Position numbers and translations under genes: made by a program. This document shows, in pieces, positions 8,936 through 15,425 of a DNA stretch of 51,709 nucleotides. Position 1 is the stretch's first letter; each line of letters starts with the position of its first letter. The DNA comes from JAMCUI01 sp964520615 (GTDB lineage Bacteria > Patescibacteriota > Microgenomatia > 2-02-FULL-39-11): the NCBI GenBank assembly GCA_964520615.1, contig CAZFNL010000090.1, positions 1 to 51,709 of the forward strand, given 5' to 3'. The notes below the pieces were generated by a model. That model worked only from the letters and a program-made list of their open reading frames with translations. It had not been told where the DNA came from and did no database searches.

Positions 8936-8968
8936 ATTTTACTCCTAAATCATGAAGATTTCATGAAG
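8936..8968 (-). promoter_or_regulatory. Autoregulatory operator and leaderless promoter of the response regulator
   Basis: Direct repeats CATGAAG at 8951-8957 and 8962-8968 are offset by 11 bp, and a weaker copy TATGAGG follows at 8974-8980. On the minus strand the gene-proximal repeat is separated by exactly 10 nt from TAAAAT (8936-8941), the same geometry as at 7185-7217. The ATG begins 8 nt beyond the -10 box. Confidence 0.62.
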
Positions 8969-9042
8969 GAAGTTATGAGGTAAAAAGCGGGGAAAGGAAA
9001 TATTTTTGAGATTGGTCAGATAGGATTAAAGGAGATTGAAAT

Positions 9043-9129
9043 ATGTCTGCAACTGCGGGTTAACCTTTTCTAGGAGAGAGACCGGTGAAGGTCTCAAAAA
9101 AGGCTGTAAAACCCGGCAGTTGCAGACAT
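9043..9129. repeat. 87-bp imperfect palindrome with nested hairpin
   Basis: Arms of 19-20 nt (9043-9061 and 9110-9129; ATGTCTGCAACTGC shared, one bulged base) enclose a second hairpin, GAGACC/GGTCTC (9078-9083 and 9090-9095). It begins 7 nt after the stop of the minus-strand gene 9137-9601. There is no T-tract, so it is not a classical terminator. It could be a MITE-like remnant or a structured RNA. Confidence 0.6.
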
Positions 9130-9136
9130 GACGGCG

Positions 9137-9601
9137 CTAGTGAAATTGGAGCGACCCGCCCGATACGAAAACGTGGGTTCCCGAGAAGAGGAAGCTGATG
9201 GTGGGTTTGATTCCACCAGCCATTTCTTCTTCTGGCACGACGACTAAAACCGTTCCGCGTCCAAATGTGCCATCGGGAAATTCCATGGTTGTCGGACTTG
9301 CGCCCCAACTAGAGACATCCTCTAGGAGTAAATCGCCGTTCTCAATGGTACCGAACTCTCTCTCACCCAGGTGAATCCGGGCGGTGTATCCCAGTGGGAC
9401 TGGTACTTCAGTCCAGTCAGACTGGGTTTTGGTATAGACCAAACTAGGTGATTGAGTTGCGGTAACGGGAACATGTACTTGCCATCCTCCCAGCGGGAAT
9501 GTTTGGAACATCATCACTTTGAATGGTGAGTTGCCGGTTACGACAACAATGGCGATGAGTATGATGAAGACTACGACAGTAAGAGCGATCTTAATTTTCA
9601 C
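9137..9601 (-). CDS. Small membrane-anchored extracytoplasmic protein
   Basis: 154 residues, unknown family. Residues 4-22 are a membrane anchor or signal; the rest is beta-rich and probably outside the membrane (PFKVMMFQTFPLGGWQVHVP, GTVLVVVPEEE). It starts with GTG and, unusually for this window, has a strong Shine-Dalgarno sequence AAGGGGG a few nt upstream, which fixes the start. Base composition looks richer in GC than the neighbours. A candidate promoter lies ~300 nt upstream (9901-9929), implying a long leader. The gene is flanked downstream by the 87-bp palindrome. The anomalies together hint at a transferred gene, but this is only inference. Confidence 0.6.
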   Translation of the reverse strand: MKIKIALTVVVFIILIAIVVVTGNSPFKVMMFQTFPLGGWQVHVPVTATQSPSLVYTKTQSDWTEVPVPLGYTARIHLGEREFGTIENGDLLLEDVSSWGASPTTMEFPDGTFGRGTVLVVVPEEEMAGGIKPTISFLFSGTHVFVSGGSLQFH

Positions 9602-10004
9602 TTGTGGCCCCCTTCGTGCTCTCCTCTGCTACAGATTGCTCCTACAATCTGTCTGAATACGCGCTGATTTTTCAGGTTCCACCCGCCGTTGGTGAATGCA
9701 TTGGAGAGAGAAACGGATACCAATACCGATTGATATACGCATTTCTCCCCAATTTCACACAGCAAGTAATTTTCACTAGAATTCGCCAAATAACTAAAAT
9801 ACTTTACGAATCAGGATGCAAATATCCTTTATCGTTGGTATTTTTATTAATGTGCAACAACTGTGTTTATCCTAACTAAGGAATGCACAGAAGAAGTGTT
9901 ATTATACTATAGGTTCAAATTTGACTCAAGAAGTCTTTAGTTTTGGGGTTTATTGTTCAAATCAGTCACGCAACAAGTTGAATTAAAGTTAATTCTCTTT
10001 TTAT
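9602..10004. other. 403-nt region without a credible gene; probable long leader
   Basis: The only open frame of note (9598-9789, minus) starts with TTG and is not convincing. The region holds a minus-strand promoter (9901-9929) and a perfect hairpin CAGATTG/CAATCTG with loop at 9635-9654, just before the Shine-Dalgarno site of the gene ending at 9137. The ~290-nt leader could be regulatory; nothing in it matches a riboswitch I know. Confidence 0.4.
9901..9929 (-). promoter_or_regulatory. Candidate promoter
   Basis: On the minus strand, TTGAGT (9924-9929) and TATAAT (9901-9906) are separated by 17 nt. It points towards the gene 9137-9601, about 290 nt downstream. Confidence 0.45.
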
Positions 10005-10904
10005 TTAATTCCCTGGGATATTTACTGTAAATTGCAGAGACTTTGTTTCCTCGACGTTACCCGCTCTGTCTTTTGAGTGGTAATAAAGCGTGTGAGGACC
10101 GTTGGCAAGTGTGGGTGTACATAGGTAACCGCGACCGCCGGCATAGCCGGACCAGTTTCCGTCGTCAAATTTGTATTCTGTTTCTATTCCTTCAGGGCCG
10201 GAGTTGTCATTGGGTTGGGTCGCTATGGCACAAACCTGCCCGTCTATTTTGTAGGTTATCGATCCGTCTGGCTGCGGGTAATAGATATTGGTGTTGGGAG
10301 GAGTGGTGTCGTTTGACAACTGGTTATTCGACACCTGCCCGGAAAGCGGCATGACCGGACGGAGTTCGCACGAGAGCTTCATCGTGTCGCCGGCAGAAAG
10401 CTCTACAATATATCCGCAACTGCCCGGTCCGGATATATTTTGCGGGTTTTGACACCCTTGGCAGCTTATCTCCGGATTCATAAAGCTGTTTATAGAATAT
10501 GCGATATAGACCTTATATTTCCCCGGAGTAATCCCTGTTATGATCCAGTTGGAATTTCCGTTTTTGAGGATTTGCTCATGTGCCGTATCTTCATTCCTGA
10601 CAAAAAGATAAGGCGCAGTGTCGGAAACGGGAGAACCATTGTTACTGATTGCAGCCATGATTGTGGCAGTAGATGATTTGGTGGGTAGCGGAGTCAGCGT
10701 TGGTATGTATTTTACTGGAGGATGCGAGGGGGTGGGTGAAGGGATGGGAGTGATTGTGGATATCGGTGTGGGTGAAAGGAAAAGTATTTGTTTTTCTGAC
10801 GCAGTCTTCTGATGTGTGATGGAATATCCGGCCAGAACAGCAAGAGAACTGATTGCCGCAATAAGAAGGATGGCAATTGGAGCAAATCCCCTTTGGAGCT
10901 TCAT
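10005..10904 (-). CDS. Secreted protein with Pro/Thr linker and Ig-like C-terminal domain
   Basis: 299 residues. The N-terminus (LQRGFAPIAILLIAAIS) is an anchor or signal helix that resembles a prepilin leader (Gly-Phe junction) but lacks Glu5. A Pro/Thr/Ser-rich linker covers about 40-80. Residues ~80-190 form a beta domain with a Cys-x2-Cys pair (SCQGCQNP) and ITPGKYKVYI, like carboxypeptidase-regulatory folds. Residues ~200-299 (ATQPNDNSGPEGIETEYKFD, NGPHTLYYHSKDRAGNVE) resemble the Ig-like/OmpL47 repeats of bacterial surface proteins. Probably a cell-surface structural or adhesive protein. Its own promoter lies directly upstream. Confidence 0.72.
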   Translation of the reverse strand: MKLQRGFAPIAILLIAAISSLAVLAGYSITHQKTASEKQILFLSPTPISTITPIPSPTPSHPPVKYIPTLTPLPTKSSTATIMAAISNNGSPVSDTAPYLFVRNEDTAHEQILKNGNSNWIITGITPGKYKVYIAYSINSFMNPEISCQGCQNPQNISGPGSCGYIVELSAGDTMKLSCELRPVMPLSGQVSNNQLSNDTTPPNTNIYYPQPDGSITYKIDGQVCAIATQPNDNSGPEGIETEYKFDDGNWSGYAGGRGYLCTPTLANGPHTLYYHSKDRAGNVEETKSLQFTVNIPGN

Positions 10905-10913
10905 AGAAGGAGA

Positions 10914-10942
10914 ATTCTATCATAAAGGTGTGGTGCTGTCAA
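10914..10942 (-). promoter_or_regulatory. Promoter, leaderless type
   Basis: On the minus strand a perfect TTGACA (10937-10942) is followed after 17 nt by TAGAAT (10914-10919). The ATG (10902-10904) begins 9 nt after the -10 box and there is no Shine-Dalgarno sequence. Confidence 0.65.
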
Positions 10943-10977
10943 AACTATAGGTTAATAGTCAAAACTTGGAAATTTTG

Positions 10978-11373
10978 TTATCTCAACATGGGAAGGTTGC
11001 CGACAAGTGAATTTACGGCGTCATCCGGGCCGACGACGCCAAGGCCGAGGAGACTTACTGATTCCAGAGGTAAGCCTGATACAGATTTGATATAAGCGTC
11101 ATAATCTGTAGTGGATTGAGCTTCTTGGGTAAAAGCCATATATTTCAGGTTCATGCTTTGAGCCTGTCTGCAGAGTTCAAGCAGGGTTTTATTTCCCGGT
11201 TTGAGAATTAAAATTGGAATCTTCGTAATGGGGATATAATCCACATCTTTCCCTTTGATTTCCTGGCCGACAAAGTCATTTCCGTTGTTGAAAATTCCTG
11301 ATGCGATGCAGGCTACAGCATTGGCTAGATAGCCCAAAGGTAAGACCGGGTCGATGATGATGGCTGATTTCAT
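10978..11373 (-). CDS. DUF2000-family protein
   Basis: 131 residues matching the DUF2000 family (peptidyl-tRNA-hydrolase-2-like fold): an N-terminal strand AIIIDPVLPLGYLANAVAC, the middle segment YIPITKIPILILK, and the C-terminal LLGLGVVGPDDAVNSLVG. The family is widespread and has no established biochemical function. It is cytoplasmic. The gene stands alone; no neighbour suggests a role. Its upstream side contains one copy of the 20-bp direct repeat that recurs beyond the metallopeptidase gene. Confidence 0.8.
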   Translation of the reverse strand: MKSAIIIDPVLPLGYLANAVACIASGIFNNGNDFVGQEIKGKDVDYIPITKIPILILKPGNKTLLELCRQAQSMNLKYMAFTQEAQSTTDYDAYIKSVSGLPLESVSLLGLGVVGPDDAVNSLVGNLPMLR

Positions 11374-11392
11374 AATATACTTATTGAGACAC

Positions 11393-11412
11393 TTTGCAGC
11401 CCCTGACGGAAG
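11393..11412. repeat. 20-bp direct repeat, copy 1
   Basis: Same 20-nt sequence as 12408-12427 with one mismatch (core CCCTGACGGAAG). The two copies stand in the same orientation about 1 kb apart and bracket the HELTH peptidase gene. Confidence 0.7.
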
Positions 11413-11499
11413 GTATTCGAACGCATTATTTACAAATATAACTTACCTCTCCATAGGATGTTATCCGAATTATAAGGAAAAATATCTTTAATGTCTGAT

Positions 11500-12348
11500 T
11501 TATTTAAGCTTACAATGTTCTTGATAACCTGGAATTGTTTCGATATATTTTTCTGCAACTGTTTCCATTTTGTCCCAAAAACACACGTTTAAAGTATTCT
11601 GATCGACTGATTTACCTTGATACATTTCATTACATTGTGTAGTAGCTTTATCTTCCTGTATCCAAAGGTCATAGAAAGTTCCTAAAATATAGTAATATTT
11701 AGTCTTTACTAGGTTCATAAGTTTTGGTTGCTCATCTCTGTTAAGAATTGCAAGGAATCTTATTTGCCATAAAAAAGCGTCCGTTTCTTGTTGAAGGCAG
11801 GTCATCTTTACTCCAGATCTAATATCAAAATACTGCTGTACATGAGTTAATTCATGAGCTAATAACATCGCCATAACTAAATTATCGATTTTTTGGTTTT
11901 GATATACTGGATTCACTTTTATTATTAAATGATTTGGCGTCGAACTCTCCGAGTCAAACCACGCTGAAGTATTTTTCAGATCCGGTATTCTATCAGAGTA
12001 AAAAATATCAATACAGTTTCTATAATCTAAGACAGGAAAATATCTTGGTATTTTTGAAGAGGTAGGGATGTTTTTAGCCTCTAAAGCCTCTGCGTTTTTA
12101 CTTCTTTGGGCTATTAAATCTAATGAATTATTAAACTGAGGATCTAAAGGAAATGCTTTAGTACGGGTACATAGCTCTTGTTTTACATTATTATCCTCTA
12201 ATGAAGAAGATTTGTGATTTTGCGGCTTAAAAATTCCAAAATAATTGAGAGCTAAAAAGGAAAATAACGAAAACAACAAAATTACGGCTAATACAAAAAA
12301 TGCTACTCTTTTATTAGATCTTATAGATTGTCTGAATAACATCTTCAT
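11500..12348 (-). CDS. Membrane-anchored HELTH zinc metallopeptidase
   Basis: 282 residues. An N-terminal anchor helix (about 15-37) is followed by an extracytoplasmic domain with the zinc-peptidase motif HELTH in MAMLLAHELTHVQQYFD. A downstream Glu in CLQQETDAFLWQ is the likely third zinc ligand, as in gluzincins. Four other Cys residues (CTRTK, NCIDIFY, TQCNEM, NVCFWD) could form disulfides outside the cell. The substrate is unknown. The gene looks more AT-rich than its neighbours and is bracketed by 20-bp direct repeats, which suggests it arrived as a cassette. The start could be ATG 12346-12348 or the second Met two codons on. Confidence 0.75.
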   Translation of the reverse strand: MKMLFRQSIRSNKRVAFFVLAVILLFSLFSFLALNYFGIFKPQNHKSSSLEDNNVKQELCTRTKAFPLDPQFNNSLDLIAQRSKNAEALEAKNIPTSSKIPRYFPVLDYRNCIDIFYSDRIPDLKNTSAWFDSESSTPNHLIIKVNPVYQNQKIDNLVMAMLLAHELTHVQQYFDIRSGVKMTCLQQETDAFLWQIRFLAILNRDEQPKLMNLVKTKYYYILGTFYDLWIQEDKATTQCNEMYQGKSVDQNTLNVCFWDKMETVAEKYIETIPGYQEHCKLK

Positions 12349-12407
12349 TTTAATTTATTTTCGCGGTGCAGGGCCAGGTTGAGTCGTCCCGCAAGGCATA
12401 ATAAATT

Positions 12408-12427
12408 TTGCAGTCCCTGACGGAAGA
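12408..12427. repeat. 20-bp direct repeat, copy 2
   Basis: Partner of 11393-11412. One mismatch in 20 nt, same orientation. Confidence 0.7.
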
Positions 12428-12433
12428 CTAATT

Positions 12434-12571
12434 TTATTTTAGAGTATTTTCTAACATTCTGTGAATCCGTTCCCATCCTCTGGTTGTTTTTAAATACTTT
12501 TCAGTTTCAACAGCATCTTTTTTGGAAATGAATGCTTGATAATGAATAAGTTTAAACGGAGTTCTTCCTTT
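12434..12571 (-). pseudogene. GIY-YIG endonuclease C-terminal remnant
   Basis: The minus strand encodes 45 residues that match the C-terminal half of stand-alone GIY-YIG proteins: GRTPFKLIHYQAFIS, KKDAVETEKYLKTTRGW, ending at a TAA. An in-frame TGA lies immediately upstream and the GIY and YIG strands are missing, so this is a truncated relic. It sits directly downstream of tRNA-Trp, a common insertion spot for mobile DNA. Confidence 0.75.
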
Positions 12572-12583
12572 TCATTTGGCACG

Positions 12584-12609
12584 CCACAAGTGTGTAAACC
12601 GCTTGTGGC
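12584..12609 (-). repeat. Hairpin built on the tRNA-Trp 3' end
   Basis: GCCACAAG and CTTGTGGC form a perfect 8-bp stem whose one arm includes the discriminator base and CCA end of tRNA-Trp. It could be a termination or processing signal, or mark an old integration site at the tRNA 3' end. Confidence 0.5.
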
Positions 12610-12679
12610 AGGGGCTAGAGGAGTCGAACCTCTAACAAAGGTTTTGGAGACCTCTATTATACCGTTTAACTAAGCCCCT
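12606..12679 (-). tRNA. tRNA-Trp (CCA anticodon)
   Basis: Complete cloverleaf: acceptor AGGGGCT/AGCCCCT, anticodon arm GAGGT/ACCTT around loop CTCCAAA (anticodon CCA), T arm GAGG/CCTC with TTCGACT, discriminator G and an encoded CCA end. The other tRNAs of the window do not encode CCA. The gene is the last of the scattered minus-strand series Thr-Tyr-Thr-rpmG-Trp. Confidence 0.95.
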
Positions 12680-12740
12680 ATTTACTTTGGAGATAATTAT
12701 ACCAAAATTTGCTGTTATTATATATTTATCCTTTTCCTTA

Positions 12741-12769
12741 TTGACACTTTTTCAGCATATGTATATAAA
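12741..12769 (+). promoter_or_regulatory. Promoter, leaderless type
   Basis: Perfect TTGACA (12741-12746), 17-nt spacer, TATAAA (12764-12769). The ATG at 12778 begins 8 nt after the -10 box, so the mRNA should start at the start codon. Confidence 0.72.
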
Positions 12770-12777
12770 AAGAGTAT

Positions 12778-13650
12778 ATGCAAAAAAAGAGTAAAGTACA
12801 GGTATCCGCCGGAAAAATCTCTCCAGTAATTATAATTGCCGTAATAGTGGTTTTTGTCGTGGCGGCGGGAGGATTTTTATTCCTTAGTAAAAAAGGAAAT
12901 ATGACGGGTGCCTTGACAAATGAAGTTGGCAGTATGGTAAATGCCAACTGTCCTTTCAAGGATGACAATGTCTGCCGGTTTATGGGGAGTTGGGAAGGGA
13001 TGAAAGATTATTCCGTGGAATCAGTGATGACTGATTCAGCCGGAAAGAAAGCCGATAACCTGATGGAGATGTCAGGTGGAGACAAGTTTCATGTAGTGAC
13101 AAAGGAAAACGGTAAGGAAATAGCCAATATGATTACAATCGGGGATACCACCTACACAAAGGATTATTCCGACAACAGTTGGTTTATGCTCAAACAGCCC
13201 AAAGAGACACAGACTATAAAAAATGAAATGCAGACCAACCTTTTTGGCCAGATTACACCTGAACCCAGCCAACAGGCTGAACCACAGGTGACTTTCAAGG
13301 CTATGGGGAAAGAGGCTTGCGGAAACCTGCAGTGTTTCAAGTACCAGGTGATTTCACCAAGCGACAATGGAACTACCGTCTATGTCTGGTTTGATGACAG
13401 TCAATACAGACTGAGAAGAACTTTGACACAGGAAAAAGGCGGATCGATATCAGACTCCATTTTTTCCTATAACGCAGTAACCATATCCGCTCCCTCTCCC
13501 GTAAAGGAGATGCCCAGAGTAGGCTCCATGACAGGGGGAGAGACGGGAGCGGGAAACGGGCAGATACCAAACCTTAACCCGACACAGGCTGCAGAAATGC
13601 AGAAAAACGTCCAGGATCTCCAAAACACTTACAACCAGACCCAGCCGTAA
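12778..13650 (+). CDS. Membrane-anchored protein, possibly LolA-like
   Basis: 290 residues. Residues 14-37 form an anchor helix. The extracytoplasmic part (about 55-250) has a conserved-looking pattern: NCPFKDDNVCRF (Cys pair), ANMITIGDTTYTKDYSDNSWFML, CGNLQCFKYQVI and VYVWFDDSQYRLRRT. The alternating strand layout and the WFD segment resemble LolA/LppX-like lipid-binding half-barrels, but this is inference from pattern only. The C-terminal 40 residues are Gly/Gln/Asn-rich and probably disordered. The gene is single, with its own leaderless promoter and a hairpin terminator after it. Confidence 0.75.
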   Translation: MQKKSKVQVSAGKISPVIIIAVIVVFVVAAGGFLFLSKKGNMTGALTNEVGSMVNANCPFKDDNVCRFMGSWEGMKDYSVESVMTDSAGKKADNLMEMSGGDKFHVVTKENGKEIANMITIGDTTYTKDYSDNSWFMLKQPKETQTIKNEMQTNLFGQITPEPSQQAEPQVTFKAMGKEACGNLQCFKYQVISPSDNGTTVYVWFDDSQYRLRRTLTQEKGGSISDSIFSYNAVTISAPSPVKEMPRVGSMTGGETGAGNGQIPNLNPTQAAEMQKNVQDLQNTYNQTQP

Positions 13651-13763
13651 TATCTTATTTAACCTCAAAGATTTACCCTAGGATTTTAGACTGATGGAGC
13701 TATCTTTATTCAATTGTGTAATTCTCAGAATCAGAAAAAAATCTTCGGAGCAAATCACCCGGG

Positions 13764-13797
13764 ATCCTGAAATTAAAATTAATTCAGGATGACTTTT
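13764..13797 (+). terminator. Intrinsic terminator
   Basis: An 8-bp stem ATCCTGAA/TTCAGGAT (13764-13771 and 13783-13790) with an AT-rich loop is followed by GACTTTTT. It ends the transcript of the gene 12778-13650 and lies just before the convergent gene. Confidence 0.65.
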
Positions 13798-13805
13798 TCC
13801 GCGGT

Positions 13806-14399
13806 TTATTGGATAAATTTGAAAGAATTAAGAGCGCTTTGGAAGGTGGGGCCGTAACCAGCAATTATTATTTCCAATCCGTTGTTTGGGTTTTTGACTA
13901 TCACTTCATTCCTGGATTGTCCGCTTTGTGTCTGGTCGTGGTAAAGAGTAGCGGCGACTCCACCCAAAGTAACAGCTTCGATTTTGTCTGAAGAGACGGG
14001 GGGACGGGGGATAGATGCAGCACAGGTAGTAGCAATAGCGTCATTGGGATTGTTGGGATCAACAAGGATGATTGATTGGTTGTTGACTGATTTTTCGTTG
14101 ATATATGAACCCGGGTAAGAGAAGGAAAAGCCGCAGCTGGAATTGGAATAGGTAGTAGTTGCGGTGGATGAAGTCTGGCGGTTTGAAGGAGTAAGAGAAG
14201 AAGAGGGGGATGAAGTGAGAGTGGGAATTGGAGTTAAGGATAGTGATGGGTTGTGTGTGGTGGGTGATGGGCTTAAAATTGGAGTTTGTGAGTTGTGTAT
14301 TGATTGGGAGAGTTTTAGGTTTTTGCCTATGTTTATACCGGCTAGAAGGCTGGCTACAATTGCTAGGATAAAGAGGAAGATGACGGTGCCTTTGGCCAT
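13806..14399 (-). CDS. Secreted PsbP-like domain protein
   Basis: 197 residues. Residues 4-22 are an anchor helix, residues ~35-80 a Ser/Thr/Pro linker, and residues ~85-197 a PsbP/DUF1795-like domain (SSCGFSFSYPGSYI at its start, VTLGGVAATLY, and the final NSFKFIQ). Such domains are common on the surface of Gram-positive and CPR bacteria; the ligand is unknown. It lies between rpmG and tRNA-Trp on the same strand, so it interrupts what was probably one transcription unit. Confidence 0.72.
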   Translation of the reverse strand: MAKGTVIFLFILAIVASLLAGINIGKNLKLSQSIHNSQTPILSPSPTTHNPSLSLTPIPTLTSSPSSSLTPSNRQTSSTATTTYSNSSCGFSFSYPGSYINEKSVNNQSIILVDPNNPNDAIATTCAASIPRPPVSSDKIEAVTLGGVAATLYHDQTQSGQSRNEVIVKNPNNGLEIIIAGYGPTFQSALNSFKFIQ

Positions 14400-14407
14400 A
14401 TCTATGA

Positions 14408-14487
14408 GGGTAAAGCGAAAAGCGTAAAGCGTTAAGTAATAATACAGTTTAATTTCTTTACGCTTTACCCTTTACGCTTAACGCTTT
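14408..14487. repeat. Inverted blocks of a GCGTAAA heptad
   Basis: Blocks 14408-14436 and 14456-14487 consist of variants of GCGTAAAG in opposite orientation and can pair over ~9 bp (AGCGTTAAG/CTTAACGCT). It lies just after the stop codon of rpmG and may serve as its terminator, although no strong T-tract follows. Confidence 0.5.
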
Positions 14488-14660
14488 TAATCAAGTTTTT
14501 CTGTTTCTTTGTGATCAGTATGCTTCTTGCAGTGCTTGCAGTATTTTTTGAGCACGATTTTTTCTTTACTGTTGAGCTTATTTTTCTTTGTGATATAGTT
14601 CTGGCTCTTACAGACTTGGCATATCATAGCTATGATGATTCGTTGTTCCTTCTTTGCCAT
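14487..14660 (-). CDS. rpmG: Ribosomal protein bL33
   Basis: 57 residues, short enough to be missed by length cut-offs. Sequence features of bL33: IIIAMICQVCKSQNYITKKN, LKKYCKHCKKHTDHKETE. Two CxxC pairs (14-17 and 41-44) form the zinc site, so this is the zinc-binding version. It is part of the 50S subunit. tRNA-Thr(GGU) lies 100 nt upstream on the same strand, and tRNA-Trp lies 1.8 kb downstream. That order (tRNA-Thr, rpmG, tRNA-Trp) is ancestral in many bacteria, normally with tuf before and secE-nusG after; neither tuf nor secE-nusG is present here. Confidence 0.95.
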   Translation of the reverse strand: MAKKEQRIIIAMICQVCKSQNYITKKNKLNSKEKIVLKKYCKHCKKHTDHKETEKLD

Positions 14661-14759
14661 ATTTCTTTTTTTTCTTAAAGCTTTTTAATCAAAATTAACT
14701 GATAGATTGCTATTTTACTATATTTCCTCAAAATTCCCAATATCCAAAATATTTCTTTG

Positions 14760-14831
14760 AGCCTGGAGGGGGAATCGGACCCCCGACCTAGTACTTACCA
14801 AGTACTCGCTCTACCACTGAGCCATCCAGGC
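14760..14831 (-). tRNA. tRNA-Thr (GGU anticodon)
   Basis: Complete cloverleaf: acceptor GCCTGGA/TCCAGGC, D arm GCTC/GAGC, anticodon stem AGTAC/GTACT around loop TTGGTAA (anticodon GGT), T arm GGGGG/CCCCC, discriminator T. CCA is not encoded. Upstream of rpmG on the same strand. Confidence 0.95.
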
Positions 14832-14986
14832 TTTTACCGAGACGATTTACTATTCTACCTAATTTCTCCAATTTCCTCAATAATCAGCCGGAAACGGAAT
14901 CTGGTAAGTGTTAAAGATATGAATATCCTATTATTTGACAGTAAATATTCATTAGGTAACAATTATATTGGAAGGGGGTGATTATC

Positions 14987-15199
14987 GTGTATAAGTCATT
15001 CCTGAAGTTCAGACAGAATTCCATAAAGTATTTTGAGAAACATATAGACTACAATTCTTTTATCCATATCTTGGGCGGTATAGGGATAGGGGTGATTATC
15101 ACTTATCCGTTTGTCGGTACACATCCGATACGTTGGGGACTGGTTTTTATAGGATTGGCAATATTGGGCCATATCTATGCCATGACCGGAAAAAAGTGA
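14987..15199 (+). CDS. Small membrane protein
   Basis: 70 residues starting at GTG 14987, chosen because AAGGGGG (14972-14978) is at proper Shine-Dalgarno distance; an in-frame GTG at 14978 lies inside that site. One or two hydrophobic helices (FIHILGGIGIGVIITYPF and WGLVFIGLAILGHIYAM). No family recognised. The TGA stop codon lies within the left copy of the 139-bp inverted repeat, so the C-terminus may have been set by insertion of that element. Confidence 0.55.
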   Translation: MYKSFLKFRQNSIKYFEKHIDYNSFIHILGGIGIGVIITYPFVGTHPIRWGLVFIGLAILGHIYAMTGKK

Positions 15200-15334
15200 A
15201 GCGCTCCCCGAGCTTACGCTCGGGGCATCAGCCCGATCGGTCATTCGGAGCGCGAAACCCCGCACCGAATGCCCGCTAGAAAACCATTCATCCCACGGGT
15301 TGACAACCCGGGGCATTCTGGTGCTGGGGTAAAT
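15196..15334. repeat. 139-bp inverted repeat, left copy
   Basis: Reverse complement of 17112-17250 with only two single-base indels. It contains nested hairpins: CCCCGAGC/GCTCGGGG, CATTCGG/CCGAATG and GGGTTG/CAACCC. It encodes no protein. The pair encloses the Crp/FNR and HAD genes. Confidence 0.92.
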
Positions 15335-15425
15335 GAAACCTGTTGAGGAAGTCAGGAGCTGAGTTTTTTGAGGTTGTTTATGATTAAAAATCTTCTAGAA
15401 TAGCCGGTGTCCGATTTTCTAATAA

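Noticed and set aside
9060..9308. 82-codon minus-strand frame
   Set aside because: Lies in another frame of the gene 9137-9601 and runs into the palindrome; Arg/His/Ser-rich shadow.
9598..9789. 63-codon minus-strand frame overlapping the start of the gene 9137-9601
   Set aside because: TTG start, no ribosome-binding site, no protein-like pattern; probably leader RNA.
10005..10904. Type IV pilin
   Set aside because: The Gly-Phe junction at the N-terminus is suggestive, but Glu5 is absent, the protein has a long Pro/Thr linker, and no pilus genes are near.
14936..14971. Promoter for the small membrane protein at 14987
   Set aside because: TTGACA is present but the nearest -10-like hexamers are weak (TAACAA) or at wrong spacing (TATATT at 23 nt).
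14996..15316. Open frames of 77-134 residues across the two 139-bp repeats (also 17022-17255 and 17114-17518)
   Set aside because: They arise from the GC-rich, palindromic repeat itself; the same peptide appears from both copies, and they overlap better genes or their promoters.
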